Positions 35,940 through 45,349 are shown, counted from the first letter of the stretch. The stretch: DNA of 64,000 bases from Yoonia sp. SS1-5 (GCF_038443705.2 NZ_CP151767.2:1488001-1552000); one strand, 5' to 3'. Numbers and translations: made by a program. The notes: generated from the letters alone by a model not told the origin.

Positions 35940-37841
35940 ATGAAACGCACACTTGGCGTCTGCTACTATCCAGAACACTGGCCCGAAACCCAATGGGCCG
36001 ATGATGCGGCCCGCATGGTTGCAACCGGCCTGTCATGGGTCCGTATCGGTGAATTTGCCTGGTCCCGGATGGAGCCAAGCCCCGGCACGCTGACATGGGA
36101 CTGGCTTGACCGGGCCATCGCGGTATTGGGCGAGGCAGGATTGAAGGTGGTTCTTGGAACGCCCACCGCAACCCCGCCCCGCTGGATGATCGACAAGCAT
36201 CCCGACATGCTGCCGGTTGACGCCAACGGGCATGTCCGCAAATTCGGGTCCCGCAGACATTATGATTTCAGCCATCTGGGATACCGCGAGGAATGCCGCA
36301 GGATCGCCCGACTGATGGGCGAACGCTATGGCCGGAACCCGCATGTGGCCGCCTGGCAGATTGATAACGAATATGATTGCCACGACACGACGTTAAGCTA
36401 TTCCGACGACGCAAAGCGCGGATTTCAGGACTGGTTGGCACAGCGGTACCAATCGACCGATGCGTTGAACCGGGCCTGGGGCAACGTCTTCTGGTCGATG
36501 GACTATGACACCTTCGATCAAATCGAACTTCCGAACCTGACGGTGACCGAACCCAATCACCCCCACCAGCTGGCATTTCGCCGTTACAGTTCCGATCAGG
36601 TTGTGGCCTTTAACAAGGTTCAGGTTGATGAGCTGCGAAAGCATACGGATGCAGCTTTGATCCATAACTATATGGGCCGCATCACAACTTTTGATCACTG
36701 GAAGGTCGGCAATGATCTGGATATTGCCTCATGGGATAGTTACCCTATTGGCTTCCTTTCGGATCGGATCGAAGGAACGCCCAAGGAAAAGCAAGCCTTT
36801 CTGCGGCAAGGCCATCCGGACAATCAGGCGTTTCACCACGACCTCTACCGCGCGGTTGGCAAAGGCCGTTTGTGGGTGATGGAACAGCAACCCGGCCCGG
36901 TGAACTGGGCGCCCTATAATCCGGCCCCGCTTCCCGGCATGGCCCGTCTCTGGGCGTGGGAGGCCTTTGCCCACGGTGCCGAAACCGTCTGCTATTTTCG
37001 CTGGCGGCAGGCCCCATTTGCGCAGGAACAGATGCATGCCGGATTGCTGCGCCCTGATAGCGAAGCTGCCCCTGCACTGGCCGAGGCACGGCAAGTCGCC
37101 GATGAGATTGCGACCATGCCACCGGTGGGTACGGCGCAGGCGGATGTTGCCCTGATCTTTGACTATGAAAGCGCCTGGGCCTGGGACATCCAACCGCAGG
37201 GCGCGGATTTTGATATGTTCCGCCTGGCCTTCGCCGCCTACCGCGCCCTGCGCCGCGCGGGGTTGAATATTGATATCCTGCCCCCCGACGCATCGGACCT
37301 GTCCGGCTATAAACTTGTTCTGGCGCCGGGCATCATGAAATTGAGTGACAGGCTCAAGGCCGCGCTGCGTGCCTTTCAAGGCCTCGCCCTGATTGGGCCC
37401 CGTACCGATACCAAGACAGACGAGCTGAGCATTCCTGTCCCGCTTGGCCCTGACCTGCCTGGTCTGGATACCAAGGTTGCATTGACAGAAAGCCTGCCAC
37501 CGCTGGCCAAGGTCAAGCTGCAAGACAAAGGCCAGTTCCGGCACTGGTTTGAGCATCTTGAGGGGGAAGACACCGTCTATCTGACAACGACAGATGGGCG
37601 GCCAGCGATCATGGGCGGCAAGAATCTGCGCTATCTTGCTGGATGGCCTGACGACAAAAGCTTTGATCAGATCATTACAGATCTCTGCAAAGAGCAGGAC
37701 ATCGAAACACATGTCCTGCCCAAGGGCCTACGCATTCGCGACACTGATACGCATCGTTTTGTCTTTAACTATGCGGCCAAATCATTGCCGTGGAAAGATA
37801 TCACCATCCCCCCCGCCGGGGTGCATTGGGAAAGCCGATGA
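35940..37841 (+). CDS. beta-galactosidase, glycoside hydrolase family 42
   Basis: A 633-residue GH42 enzyme hydrolysing beta-galactosides. The N terminus GVCYYPEHWPETQW is typical. The acid/base Glu is in AAWQIDNEYDCH (about residue 145) and the nucleophile Glu in LWVMEQQPGPVNWAP (about 314), followed by the trimerisation domain and a small C-terminal beta domain. No signal peptide. Its stop overlaps the epimerase start as ATGA. Together with GH36 it lets the locus handle both anomers of galactosides. Confidence 0.92.
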   Translation: MKRTLGVCYYPEHWPETQWADDAARMVATGLSWVRIGEFAWSRMEPSPGTLTWDWLDRAIAVLGEAGLKVVLGTPTATPPRWMIDKHPDMLPVDANGHVRKFGSRRHYDFSHLGYREECRRIARLMGERYGRNPHVAAWQIDNEYDCHDTTLSYSDDAKRGFQDWLAQRYQSTDALNRAWGNVFWSMDYDTFDQIELPNLTVTEPNHPHQLAFRRYSSDQVVAFNKVQVDELRKHTDAALIHNYMGRITTFDHWKVGNDLDIASWDSYPIGFLSDRIEGTPKEKQAFLRQGHPDNQAFHHDLYRAVGKGRLWVMEQQPGPVNWAPYNPAPLPGMARLWAWEAFAHGAETVCYFRWRQAPFAQEQMHAGLLRPDSEAAPALAEARQVADEIATMPPVGTAQADVALIFDYESAWAWDIQPQGADFDMFRLAFAAYRALRRAGLNIDILPPDASDLSGYKLVLAPGIMKLSDRLKAALRAFQGLALIGPRTDTKTDELSIPVPLGPDLPGLDTKVALTESLPPLAKVKLQDKGQFRHWFEHLEGEDTVYLTTTDGRPAIMGGKNLRYLAGWPDDKSFDQIITDLCKEQDIETHVLPKGLRIRDTDTHRFVFNYAAKSLPWKDITIPPAGVHWESR

Positions 37842-38806
37842 AACCGTTCGGGGCCAGTGCCAAAGGCGAAGATGTCCACCAGATCAGCCTTTCGGGCGGG
37901 GATCTGTCGCTGAACCTGCTGACATGGGGGGCCGTCGTTCAGGGGCTGCATCTGAAGGGGGTCGATCATCCGCTGACCCTTGGGTCGTCCCATCTGTCGG
38001 ATTACGAGGGCACCCTGCGCTATCATGGCAGCCTGATCGGCCCCATCGCAAACCGGATCAGCAATGCGCGCGTGCGGCTGGACGGGATCATGTACGAGCT
38101 TGAACGGAACGAACATGGCCAGATCCATCTTCATTCCGGCGCACAGGCAACCCAGCTTCAGGTCTGGGACCTGATTGATCGGGCCGATGATGCCGTCACG
38201 CTTGGCCTGCATCTGCCGGACGGCATGTGTGGTCTGCCGGGCAATCGCGATATCCGGGTGACCTTCAAGATCACCGCCCGCGCCACGCTGCAAATGACCG
38301 TGACCGGTACCACCGATGCCAAGACCTGTATGAATTTTGCCAATCACAGTTACTGGAACCTGGACGGGTCCGACACCTGGGCCGGGCATCACTTGCGCGT
38401 CGCGGCGGATCATGTCCTGCCGGGGACGACACACGACTATCCAACCGGCGAGATTGCAGATGTCACTGACACGCCGATGGATTTCCGCACCGGGCAGGTC
38501 GTCAACCCGGAAACACATGTCTTCAACCAGAACTTTTGCGTCAGCGACAAGCGGGGCCCTTTGCAGGATGTGTTGTGGCTGACCGGGAAATCCGGTCTGC
38601 AAATGATCCTGAGCACCACGGAACCGGGCGTTCAAATCTACGACGGGCGGGTCCCCAACCGGCCGGGGCGCGGCACATATGAGGGGTTGGCAATCGAGGC
38701 ACAGTGTTGGCCCGACGCGCCGAACAACCCAAACTTTCCATCCATTATCGTGACGCCTGACGCCCCCTACGAACAGATCACGACCTGGCGGTTCCGGACG
38801 ACCTGA
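37838..38806 (+). CDS. galM: aldose 1-epimerase (galactose mutarotase)
   Basis: Interconverts alpha- and beta-galactose released by the two hydrolases. The 322-residue beta-sandwich carries NRISNARVRLDG near residue 70, the catalytic His in FANHSYWNLDG near 168 and the general base Glu in GLAIEAQCWPDAPN near 286. I start at the ATG at 37838, which overlaps the GH42 stop; the longer open frame to 37790 lies within GH42. Last gene of the galactoside transcript. Confidence 0.92.
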   Translation: MKPFGASAKGEDVHQISLSGGDLSLNLLTWGAVVQGLHLKGVDHPLTLGSSHLSDYEGTLRYHGSLIGPIANRISNARVRLDGIMYELERNEHGQIHLHSGAQATQLQVWDLIDRADDAVTLGLHLPDGMCGLPGNRDIRVTFKITARATLQMTVTGTTDAKTCMNFANHSYWNLDGSDTWAGHHLRVAADHVLPGTTHDYPTGEIADVTDTPMDFRTGQVVNPETHVFNQNFCVSDKRGPLQDVLWLTGKSGLQMILSTTEPGVQIYDGRVPNRPGRGTYEGLAIEAQCWPDAPNNPNFPSIIVTPDAPYEQITTWRFRTT

Positions 38807-38838
38807 GGCAACGGTCTGCGGGCCCTGCCAATGGTGCC

Positions 38839-39183
38839 TCAGCTTCCCCTGTAAGTGGAAAAGCTGAAGGGCGAGACAAGCAGCGGAACATGGTAATGCG
38901 AGGCCGGATCACTGATCCCAAACCGGATCGGAATATCATCCAGAAATGCCGGGCTTTCGGATAGGCCGAAATAGGCACCAGCCTGGAAAATCAGCTCGTA
39001 ACGGCCCACTGCAAAACTGGGCTGTGGCAGAATCGGCGTATCGGTGCGCCCGTCCGCATTCGTCACCATCCGGACAACATGTTCGCGGCTGTCAGCAACG
39101 ATGCGATACAGATCCACCCGCATACCCGCTGCGGGAATGCCGTTTGCTGTATCCAGCACATGGGTGGTCAAGAACCCCGTCAT
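38839..39183 (-). CDS. uraH: 5-hydroxyisourate hydrolase (transthyretin-like)
   Basis: A 114-residue transthyretin-related protein that hydrolyses 5-hydroxyisourate in purine breakdown. Signatures are the N-terminal THVLDTANG and the C-terminal tetrapeptide YRGS, diagnostic for HIU hydrolase. The ATG at 39183 has GAGGAG eight bases upstream. No other purine-degradation gene is beside it in this window; it is convergent with galM and divergent from cydA. Confidence 0.92.
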   Translation of the reverse strand: MTGFLTTHVLDTANGIPAAGMRVDLYRIVADSREHVVRMVTNADGRTDTPILPQPSFAVGRYELIFQAGAYFGLSESPAFLDDIPIRFGISDPASHYHVPLLVSPFSFSTYRGS

Positions 39184-39257
39184 CTGTCCGTCTCCTCTTT
39201 TGCAGGCCTGATGCGTCAATTCACAATCCGCCCGGTATGCTGTAGCAGTTTAGAGAG

Positions 39258-39270
39258 GTTCTAAGAACCG
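39258..39270. promoter_or_regulatory. palindrome in the uraH-cydA intergenic region
   Basis: GGTTCT-A-AGAACC is a perfect 13-bp palindrome about 100 bp before cydA and 75 bp before uraH. Outer bases (GCAG...AGAG on the left, CTCTGC on the right) add loose symmetry. It may be an operator for cydAB or uraH, or the stem of a leader hairpin. I cannot assign the regulator. Confidence 0.4.
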
Positions 39271-39362
39271 CGCTCTGCTGTCGCACCCCCCCTGACGTTA
39301 AGGCTTCGGCAGCTATATCAGCGGTAACACGGAAAGAATCGTACAGAAAGGCCACGGCCGTT

Positions 39363-40751
39363 ATGGACACTCTCATTCTATCCCGCATGCAGTTTGCGGC
39401 AAATATTTCGTTTCATATCCTGTTCCCGACGATCACCATCGCTTTGGGCTGGGTATTGTTGTTCTTCAAGATCCGGTTCAACCAAACCGGCCAGGAACGC
39501 TGGATGGAAGCCTACCGCTTCTGGGTCAAGATATTCGCCCTGTCATTCGCAATGGGTGTGGTATCAGGGATCACAATGTCCTTTCAGTTCGGCACGAACT
39601 GGCCCGGCTTCATGGAAACCGTCGGGAATATCGCGGGACCGCTTCTGGCCTATGAAATCATGACCGCCTTCTTTCTGGAGGCCGTGTTCCTGGGCATCAT
39701 GCTATTCGGCTTCAGCCGGGTTCCAAACTGGCTGCATACGATAGCAACATTCCTTGTTGCATTCGGCACCATGATGTCGGCCTTCTGGATCATCGTGCTG
39801 AACTCTTGGATGCATACGCCGCAAGGCTTTGAAATGATTGACGGGGTTGCCCATGCAACCGATTGGTCGGCGATCATTTTCAACCCATCCATGCCCTACC
39901 GATTTGCGCATATGGTGCTGGCCAGCTTCCTGACATGTAGCTTCCTGATCGCCGGGATCAGCGCATTCCGCTGGCTGATCGGGGGCCGGACCGCAGGCGT
40001 GCGTGTCGCGATGAAAACCGCAATTGTTGCAGCCGCTTTGCTGATCCCTGTCCAGATCCTCGTTGGCGACATGCACGGGCTGAACACAAAGGAATACCAG
40101 CCTGCGAAAGTGGCCGCGATGGAAGGGCATTGGGAGACCGCAAGTGGCGTCCCCCTGATCCTCTTTGCCATTCCTGATGACGAAGCGCGCGAAAACCGGT
40201 TCGAGATCGGGATTCCGAAACTCGCATCTTTCATCCTGACCCATGATTGGGACGGTGAATTGAAAGGGCTGAATGATTTTGTGACCGAGGATGGCGAGAT
40301 TCTGCATCCACGTGTGGCACCGGTCTTCTGGTCATTCCGGGTGATGGTTGGGACTGGCGTGCTGATGCTGGTCGTCAGCTGGGCCGCGATTGGCATGATG
40401 ATGTGGCGCAAGCGTGGGGTCGAAGGACTGCCCAAGCCCATGCTCTACGCGCTGGTGGGCATGAGCTTTAGCGGCTGGCTTGCAACGCTTGCGGGTTGGT
40501 ACACCACCGAAATCGGCCGACAACCATGGTTGGTGCAGGGCGTGATGACAACCAAACAGGCTGTGGCTGATGTGCCCGCGCCGATGGTGCTGTCGACGCT
40601 GATTGCTTATCTGGCGGTCTATGTTGCGCTGTTGGCAGCCTACATTTTTGTCATCTTCTATCTGGCCCGCAAGATGTCGCGCGGCGAAGATATCGGGACA
40701 CGTGTCGCCCCATCACCTGCGGCACAGCCCCGCGCAATTCCGGCGGAGTAG
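39363..40751 (+). CDS. cydA: cytochrome bd-type quinol oxidase subunit I (CIO type)
   Basis: Quinol oxidase subunit of 462 residues with about nine helices. It carries haem b and d ligands: the His in FHILFPTITIALGW near the N terminus (about residue 19), His and Met in the middle, and GRQPWLVQGVMTT near residue 385. The Q-loop between helices VI and VII is short, which marks the cyanide-insensitive (CioA) branch. It oxidises quinol with oxygen at high affinity or under stress. cydB follows four bases later. Confidence 0.93.
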   Translation: MDTLILSRMQFAANISFHILFPTITIALGWVLLFFKIRFNQTGQERWMEAYRFWVKIFALSFAMGVVSGITMSFQFGTNWPGFMETVGNIAGPLLAYEIMTAFFLEAVFLGIMLFGFSRVPNWLHTIATFLVAFGTMMSAFWIIVLNSWMHTPQGFEMIDGVAHATDWSAIIFNPSMPYRFAHMVLASFLTCSFLIAGISAFRWLIGGRTAGVRVAMKTAIVAAALLIPVQILVGDMHGLNTKEYQPAKVAAMEGHWETASGVPLILFAIPDDEARENRFEIGIPKLASFILTHDWDGELKGLNDFVTEDGEILHPRVAPVFWSFRVMVGTGVLMLVVSWAAIGMMMWRKRGVEGLPKPMLYALVGMSFSGWLATLAGWYTTEIGRQPWLVQGVMTTKQAVADVPAPMVLSTLIAYLAVYVALLAAYIFVIFYLARKMSRGEDIGTRVAPSPAAQPRAIPAE

Positions 40752-40755
40752 TCAG

Positions 40756-41766
40756 ATGAATTATTTTGGCGATCCGGCCGTCTGGCTGCCCTTCGTTTTT
40801 GCAGGGCTGATGGGCCTGTCGATCCTGATCTACGTTGTGCTCGACGGGTTCGATCTGGGTGTCGGCGTCCTGTTTCCCTTCGCAGATGACGAAGAAAAAG
40901 ACCGGATGATCGCCTCTATCGGGCCGTTCTGGGACGCCAATGAAACATGGTTGGTGCTGGCCGTCGGCCTGATGCTCGTCGCGTTTCCGGCGGCCCATGG
41001 GGAAATCCTCACCGCACTCTACCTGCCGGTTGCGATCATGCTGATCGGGCTGATCCTGCGCGGGGTTGCGTTCGAATTCAGGGCCAAGGCGCCCGCCCCG
41101 CAAAAGACCCTGTGGAACAACCTGTTCTTTGCGGGGTCCCTGATGACAGCGCTGTCACAGGGGTTCATGCTGGGCATGTACGTCATGGGGCTGGACTGGA
41201 CCTGGGCGCATGCGGGTTTTGGGGTGTTGACGGCGGCTTTCCTCACAGTTGGATACAGTTTCATCGGGGCCACCTGGGTGATTCACAAGACCGACGAATA
41301 TCTACAGCGCAAGGCGGTCGATTGGGCCAAGGGCGGCATCTGGGGGCTGGTTCTGGGCATCGGCGCGATTTCGGTGGCCACGCCCTTTGTCAGCGCGCGC
41401 ATTTTCGACAAATGGTTCAGTTGGCCCGAGGCGGTTTACCTCGCCCCCCTACCAATCCTGTCGGGACTGTTGGTCGTGTGGCTGTGGGTGATGTTGCGCA
41501 AGATGCCCTTTGCGGGCGACCGGCTATCATGGCTCCCCTTTGCCGCGGCAACGGCGCTATGGGTGATGGCATTCGGGGGGATGGCCTATAGCTTCTACCC
41601 CTATGTTGTCCCTGAAAAACTGACGATTTACGCGGCTGCAAGCGCGCCGGAAAGCCTGTTCATCATCCTGATCGGCACTTGCATCGTGCTGCCAACGATC
41701 ATCGGCTACACGATCCTTGCCTACACGATTTTCCGGGGCAAGGCGACAGAGTTGCGGTACGATTAA
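40756..41766 (+). CDS. cydB: cytochrome bd-type quinol oxidase subunit II
   Basis: A 336-residue membrane subunit with about eight or nine helices, the CydA partner. The N-terminal stretch YVVLDGFDLGVGVLFPF and FWDANETWLVLAVG near residue 55 are conserved in CydB/CioB. I start at the ATG at 40756; the frame is open upstream but that part overlaps cydA. No cydX-like micro-ORF is evident before the tRNA gene, as usual for the CIO type. Confidence 0.93.
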   Translation: MNYFGDPAVWLPFVFAGLMGLSILIYVVLDGFDLGVGVLFPFADDEEKDRMIASIGPFWDANETWLVLAVGLMLVAFPAAHGEILTALYLPVAIMLIGLILRGVAFEFRAKAPAPQKTLWNNLFFAGSLMTALSQGFMLGMYVMGLDWTWAHAGFGVLTAAFLTVGYSFIGATWVIHKTDEYLQRKAVDWAKGGIWGLVLGIGAISVATPFVSARIFDKWFSWPEAVYLAPLPILSGLLVVWLWVMLRKMPFAGDRLSWLPFAAATALWVMAFGGMAYSFYPYVVPEKLTIYAAASAPESLFIILIGTCIVLPTIIGYTILAYTIFRGKATELRYD

Positions 41767-41777
41767 GTCAGGCGATC

Positions 41778-41806
41778 GGGCGTAGGATGGATTTCAATCC
41801 ATCTTG
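41778..41806 (+). repeat. REP-like hairpin, copy 2
   Basis: The second copy of the element at 24703. It begins with the same GGGCGTAGGATGG, here with the stem GGATGGATT / AATCCATCT. The G-to-A change in the left arm is matched by C-to-T in the right arm, so pairing is kept. It starts 12 bases after the cydB stop. Confidence 0.75.
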
Positions 41807-41829
41807 CGGGCAAGAAGGGCAGAAACGGT

Positions 41830-41858
41830 TTGACAGCCCTGCCCCCATTGCTTAAGCG
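41830..41858 (+). promoter_or_regulatory. probable promoter of the tRNA-Met gene
   Basis: A consensus -35 TTGACA (41830-41835) is followed after 17 bp by TAAGCG (41853-41858), a weak -10. The tRNA begins 15 bases later. Position and the perfect -35 support the call; the -10 is poor. Confidence 0.45.
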
Positions 41859-41872
41859 GACCGTCGTGGTTC

Positions 41873-41949
<77 letters not shown>

Positions 41950-42018
41950 CCACCCACATCTTTCGCCGGATAAAAAAAGTCGCTAGCGTCACGCAGGGAC
42001 GATCCGGGGGAGTGATCA

Positions 42019-43428
42019 TTGACAATATTGACCGAAATCGCGGCCATCATCGGCGACAAATTTGTGCTCACCGGACAGGACGCCGCCCCTTTTGCCACTG
42101 ACTGGACAGGCGCCTATACAGCAACACCGCGCGCGGTGTTGCGCCCCGCTGACACTGGCGAGGTTGCGGCCATTCTCAAGATTGCGCACCGAACCGCGAC
42201 ACCTGTCGTGCCTGTGTCCGGGCATACCGGGCTGACGGGCGGAACACTGGCCGATGACGCGCTGATGCTCAGCGTCGACAGACTGAACACGATCACCGCA
42301 ATTGATGTCAAAGGGCGCACGGCGACAGTTGGGGCCGGTGTTATCCTGTCATCCCTGCATGCAGCTGCCGATGAGCATGACCTGATCTTCCCGCTGACAT
42401 TTGGCGCCCGGGGGTCGGCCATGATCGGTGGGGTCCTGTCCACTAATGCGGGCGGGTCCAATGTGCTGAAATACGGCAATACCCGCGAGCTGTGCCTTGG
42501 GCTAGAGGTTGTCACCGCGGATGGCCGGATCATGAATTTGATGTCAGCACTGCACAAGGACAATTCAGGACTGAACCTGCGCCAACTGATGATCGGCGCA
42601 GAGGGGACTTTGGGCATCATCACCGCCGCCGTCATGAAACTGCAACCCAAGCCCCGCGCCTATGCAACGGCGATGGTCGCTGTCCAGAACCTAGATGATG
42701 CGTTGATGCTGCTCAACATTTTGCAGGACGATACCGGCGGGGCGGTTGAGGCCTTTGAATACATGCCGCGCAACTATATTGACCGGCATCTGGCGCTCGC
42801 CAGCGGGGCAGAGCCACCCTTTGCGACGGCCTATGACGTCAACATTATGGTCGAAGTCGGGGCCACATCACAACGCGACGCCGCACCCGACGCGCATGGC
42901 CAGATCCCTGTTGTTGCAGCACTTGAGGATATTCTTGGGCGCATGATGGAAGACGGGCAGGTCCTGGACGCTGTCATCGCCCAGAACGAGGCGCAGCGAC
43001 GCAAAATGTGGGAACGGCGCGAGGATGCCGGCGAAATCGCATTTCAGGGCGGCCCCTTCGTGAACACAGACGTTGCCGTGCCGCTTGACAAGATCAGCCA
43101 GTTCGAGGCCGCCGTCACCCCCAAGATCAAGGCGATTGATCCGGACGCAACCGAGCTGATCGTCGCACATCTGGGCGATGGCAACATCCATCACACCACC
43201 TATGTCAGCCGCAATGACCCCGATATCATGGGCCGCATGGTCGAGGCTGTTGAAGACGTGGTGCAGTCGCTAGGCGGAACATTCAGTGCCGAACACGGGA
43301 TCGGGGTGTCAAAGCTTGACACGATGCGGAGGCGCAAGGACCCCGTGGCGCTGGATGCGATGCGCGCAGTCAAGAATGCACTGGACCCAAAAGGCATCCT
43401 GAACCCGGGCAAGGTGATACCGGACTAG
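42019..43428 (+). CDS. FAD-linked D-2-hydroxyacid dehydrogenase (GlcD-like)
   Basis: A 469-residue VAO-type flavoprotein. The FAD-binding PCMH domain covers about residues 35-215 and includes PVSGHTGLTGGT and STNAGGSNVLKYGNTRE. The C-terminal domain has the metal motif HLGDGNIHH near residue 385 and AEHGIGVSK near 430. Members oxidise D-lactate, glycolate or D-2-hydroxyglutarate; the substrate is not evident here. The start is a TTG at 42019 with GGGGGAG upstream. The gene is alone, without glcE/glcF partners, which favours the single-subunit D-lactate or D-2-hydroxyglutarate type. Confidence 0.85.
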   Translation: MTILTEIAAIIGDKFVLTGQDAAPFATDWTGAYTATPRAVLRPADTGEVAAILKIAHRTATPVVPVSGHTGLTGGTLADDALMLSVDRLNTITAIDVKGRTATVGAGVILSSLHAAADEHDLIFPLTFGARGSAMIGGVLSTNAGGSNVLKYGNTRELCLGLEVVTADGRIMNLMSALHKDNSGLNLRQLMIGAEGTLGIITAAVMKLQPKPRAYATAMVAVQNLDDALMLLNILQDDTGGAVEAFEYMPRNYIDRHLALASGAEPPFATAYDVNIMVEVGATSQRDAAPDAHGQIPVVAALEDILGRMMEDGQVLDAVIAQNEAQRRKMWERREDAGEIAFQGGPFVNTDVAVPLDKISQFEAAVTPKIKAIDPDATELIVAHLGDGNIHHTTYVSRNDPDIMGRMVEAVEDVVQSLGGTFSAEHGIGVSKLDTMRRRKDPVALDAMRAVKNALDPKGILNPGKVIPD

Positions 43429-43802
43429 CCTTCCCCCGACAGGTCCTGCGCAAGCATCAATGCGTTGCCATCCGGATCAAAGAAAGTCGCGGTGCTGACC
43501 ATGCCCTCAATGGTTTCGGTCGGACCGTCAAAGCGCACATTTGCGGCCTCAAGATCACGGCGGGCGGTTGCGATATCGGCTATCCCGAAAACCGGGACAG
43601 TATTGCCCGGGGCCGGCTCTGCCTGCTCTCCGAACCCCAAGGTTACACCCTTGGTCAGCGTCTGCATCTCGCTCCAGCCCGCATCATCAAGGTGATACAA
43701 CAGGGTAAAGCCAAGCTTTTCCTGATACCACGCCACACTTGCGTGGCGATCCTTGACTGACATTGCAATCGTGATCGTGTCTTGCAGGGAAACAATGGGC
43801 AT
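43425..43802 (-). CDS. VOC-family (glyoxalase/bleomycin-resistance fold) protein
   Basis: A 125-residue protein with the paired beta-alpha-beta-beta-beta units of the vicinal-oxygen-chelate fold. It contains AWYQEKLGFTLLY in the first half and FFDPDGNALMLAQ in the second, where the metal-ligand Glu usually lies. Such small proteins isomerise, cleave or bind toxic compounds; the ligand is unknown. Divergent from the double-HxlR regulator across 40 bp containing a palindrome, so likely its target. Confidence 0.85.
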   Translation of the reverse strand: MPIVSLQDTITIAMSVKDRHASVAWYQEKLGFTLLYHLDDAGWSEMQTLTKGVTLGFGEQAEPAPGNTVPVFGIADIATARRDLEAANVRFDGPTETIEGMVSTATFFDPDGNALMLAQDLSGEG

Positions 43803-43819
43803 GATGCTTTTCTCCGGAC

Positions 43820-43837
43820 ATATTTTATATTAAATAT
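43820..43837. promoter_or_regulatory. palindrome between VOC gene and regulator
   Basis: ATATTT-N6-AAATAT, 18 bp, in the 40-bp gap between two divergent genes. It must overlap both promoters, so it is the natural operator for the regulator at 43843. Confidence 0.5.
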
Positions 43838-43842
43838 ACTTT

Positions 43843-44394
43843 ATGGACATAAATCTGCTTGTCAAGATAACTGCCCGCGCCTGGTCGCTGCACATTCTCG
43901 CGCTTCTGCATGACGGGGTTCCGGGACGGCAGGCCGCTTTACTGTCGCAAATGCCCGCCGGTCGCACCGCCTTTGCCGCAAGCATGTCGCATCTTGTTGA
44001 CCTGAAACTGGTGGAGCGTAACCCCGGCCATGGCCATCCGTTACGGCCCGAGTTCCGGCTGACCCCCGGCGGCGTGCAGGCGGCAAGAGTTGCAAAACGT
44101 ATCGTCTCCGCTGTGGGGAACCCGGATGGTGCAGCTTTTTCATTGCTGCGACGGCGTTGGTCGGTGCCAATCCTGTCCATCACCAATGCACCGACACGGT
44201 TCTCAGATATCAAGGCCGCGCTGCCATCCATCACCGACCGGGCATTGTCGCAGTCGCTTTACCGGCTCGAGGAACAAGCATGGCTACGGCGGAGTTTCGA
44301 TACCTCGCGCCGGTCGCCCCGCCCGATCTATCAGGCCGCAAATACCGGTGCCGCGATCAGCACGATCCTAAGACCTCAGAACAACTGGGCCTAA
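43843..44394 (+). CDS. HxlR-type regulator with two tandem winged-helix domains
   Basis: A 183-residue protein in which two HxlR-like halves follow each other. The first (about residues 11-80) has RAWSLHILALLHDG ... LVDLKLVERN ... EFRLTPGG. The second (about 101-172) has RRRWSVPILSI ... PSITDRALSQSLYRLEEQAWLRRSF ... PIYQAANTG. Typical HxlR proteins have one such domain in about 110 residues and dimerise; here the dimer appears fused. The second half fits the family better. Divergent from the VOC gene, which it probably controls. Its stop overlaps the hemC stop by four bases. Confidence 0.8.
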   Translation: MDINLLVKITARAWSLHILALLHDGVPGRQAALLSQMPAGRTAFAASMSHLVDLKLVERNPGHGHPLRPEFRLTPGGVQAARVAKRIVSAVGNPDGAAFSLLRRRWSVPILSITNAPTRFSDIKAALPSITDRALSQSLYRLEEQAWLRRSFDTSRRSPRPIYQAANTGAAISTILRPQNNWA

Positions 44395-45332
44395 GCGTCG
44401 AAAAAATCGGTGCCGGCTTTGGACAGAAGGCGCGCTGCCATAGCGGCGCCCGCTGCGGCCCCCTCGCCCACGGGAACGCGTAACTGATCGGTCAACACCA
44501 GCGACCCGTCAGGTCGCAAGATCTCGCCACGCAGGAAAAGCGTCTCCCCGTCAATTTCTGCCAAGCCACCAATCGGGGTCTCACATGACCCGTCTAGTCC
44601 ACCCAGAAAGGCCCGTTCCGCAGCCAACCGATGCCCCGTTTCCGCATCATGGATCGCGGCCAGCATTTCAGCGGCCCGGTCATCAGCGATGCGCCGTTCA
44701 ATCCCGATGGCCCCCTGCGCAATGGCGGGCAACATATCGTCGGGTGATATGGGCGCATATGGCACATCATCCATGTTCAATCGGCGCAAGCCCGCAGTCG
44801 CCAGAAATGTGGCATCCGCGACGCCATCAGCCAGCTTTTTCAAACGGGTCTGAACATTGCCCCGAAATTCAACGACTTGCAGCTTTGGGTATCGGGCAGC
44901 CAATTGCGCCCGTCTGCGCGTGGATGACGTGCCCACCACGGCGCCGTCAGGTAGTGCCGCAAGTGATTTATATTTCAGCGACACAAAGGCATCGCGAACA
45001 TCCTCGCGGGGCAGGAATGTATCCAGAATCAGCCCGCCGGGCTGTTCAACGGGCATGTCCTTGGTCGAATGCACAGCGATGTCGATATTGTGGTCAAGCA
45101 GCGCTTCTTCGATCTCGCGGGTGAACAGGCCCTTCCCGTCGATTTCACGCAATGGTTTGTCAAGGATCTGGTCACCAGTGACCTTGATCACACAAATCTT
45201 GAAAGCCTCCTGCGGCAAATCAAAGGCCGCCATCAGCCGCGATCTGGTTTCATGCGCTTGCGCCAATGCAAGCGGGGATCCACGTGTGCCAATATTGAAA
45301 GAGGCGGCGGGGGTCGGCAAATTCACTGTCAT
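44391..45332 (-). CDS. hemC: hydroxymethylbilane synthase (porphobilinogen deaminase)
   Basis: Joins four porphobilinogen units into hydroxymethylbilane. 313 residues from the ATG at 45332. Typical stretches are [13 protein letters not shown] at the start, [25 protein letters not shown] (phosphate-binding arginines) and [13 protein letters not shown] with the cysteine that carries the dipyrromethane cofactor. The open frame continues upstream to 45446 across the promoter region and should not be used. Divergent from hemE. Confidence 0.95.
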   Translation of the reverse strand: MTVNLPTPAASFNIGTRGSPLALAQAHETRSRLMAAFDLPQEAFKICVIKVTGDQILDKPLREIDGKGLFTREIEEALLDHNIDIAVHSTKDMPVEQPGGLILDTFLPREDVRDAFVSLKYKSLAALPDGAVVGTSSTRRRAQLAARYPKLQVVEFRGNVQTRLKKLADGVADATFLATAGLRRLNMDDVPYAPISPDDMLPAIAQGAIGIERRIADDRAAEMLAAIHDAETGHRLAAERAFLGGLDGSCETPIGGLAEIDGETLFLRGEILRPDGSLVLTDQLRVPVGEGAAAGAAMAARLLSKAGTDFFDA

Positions 45333-45349
45333 GATCAGATTGTTAGACG

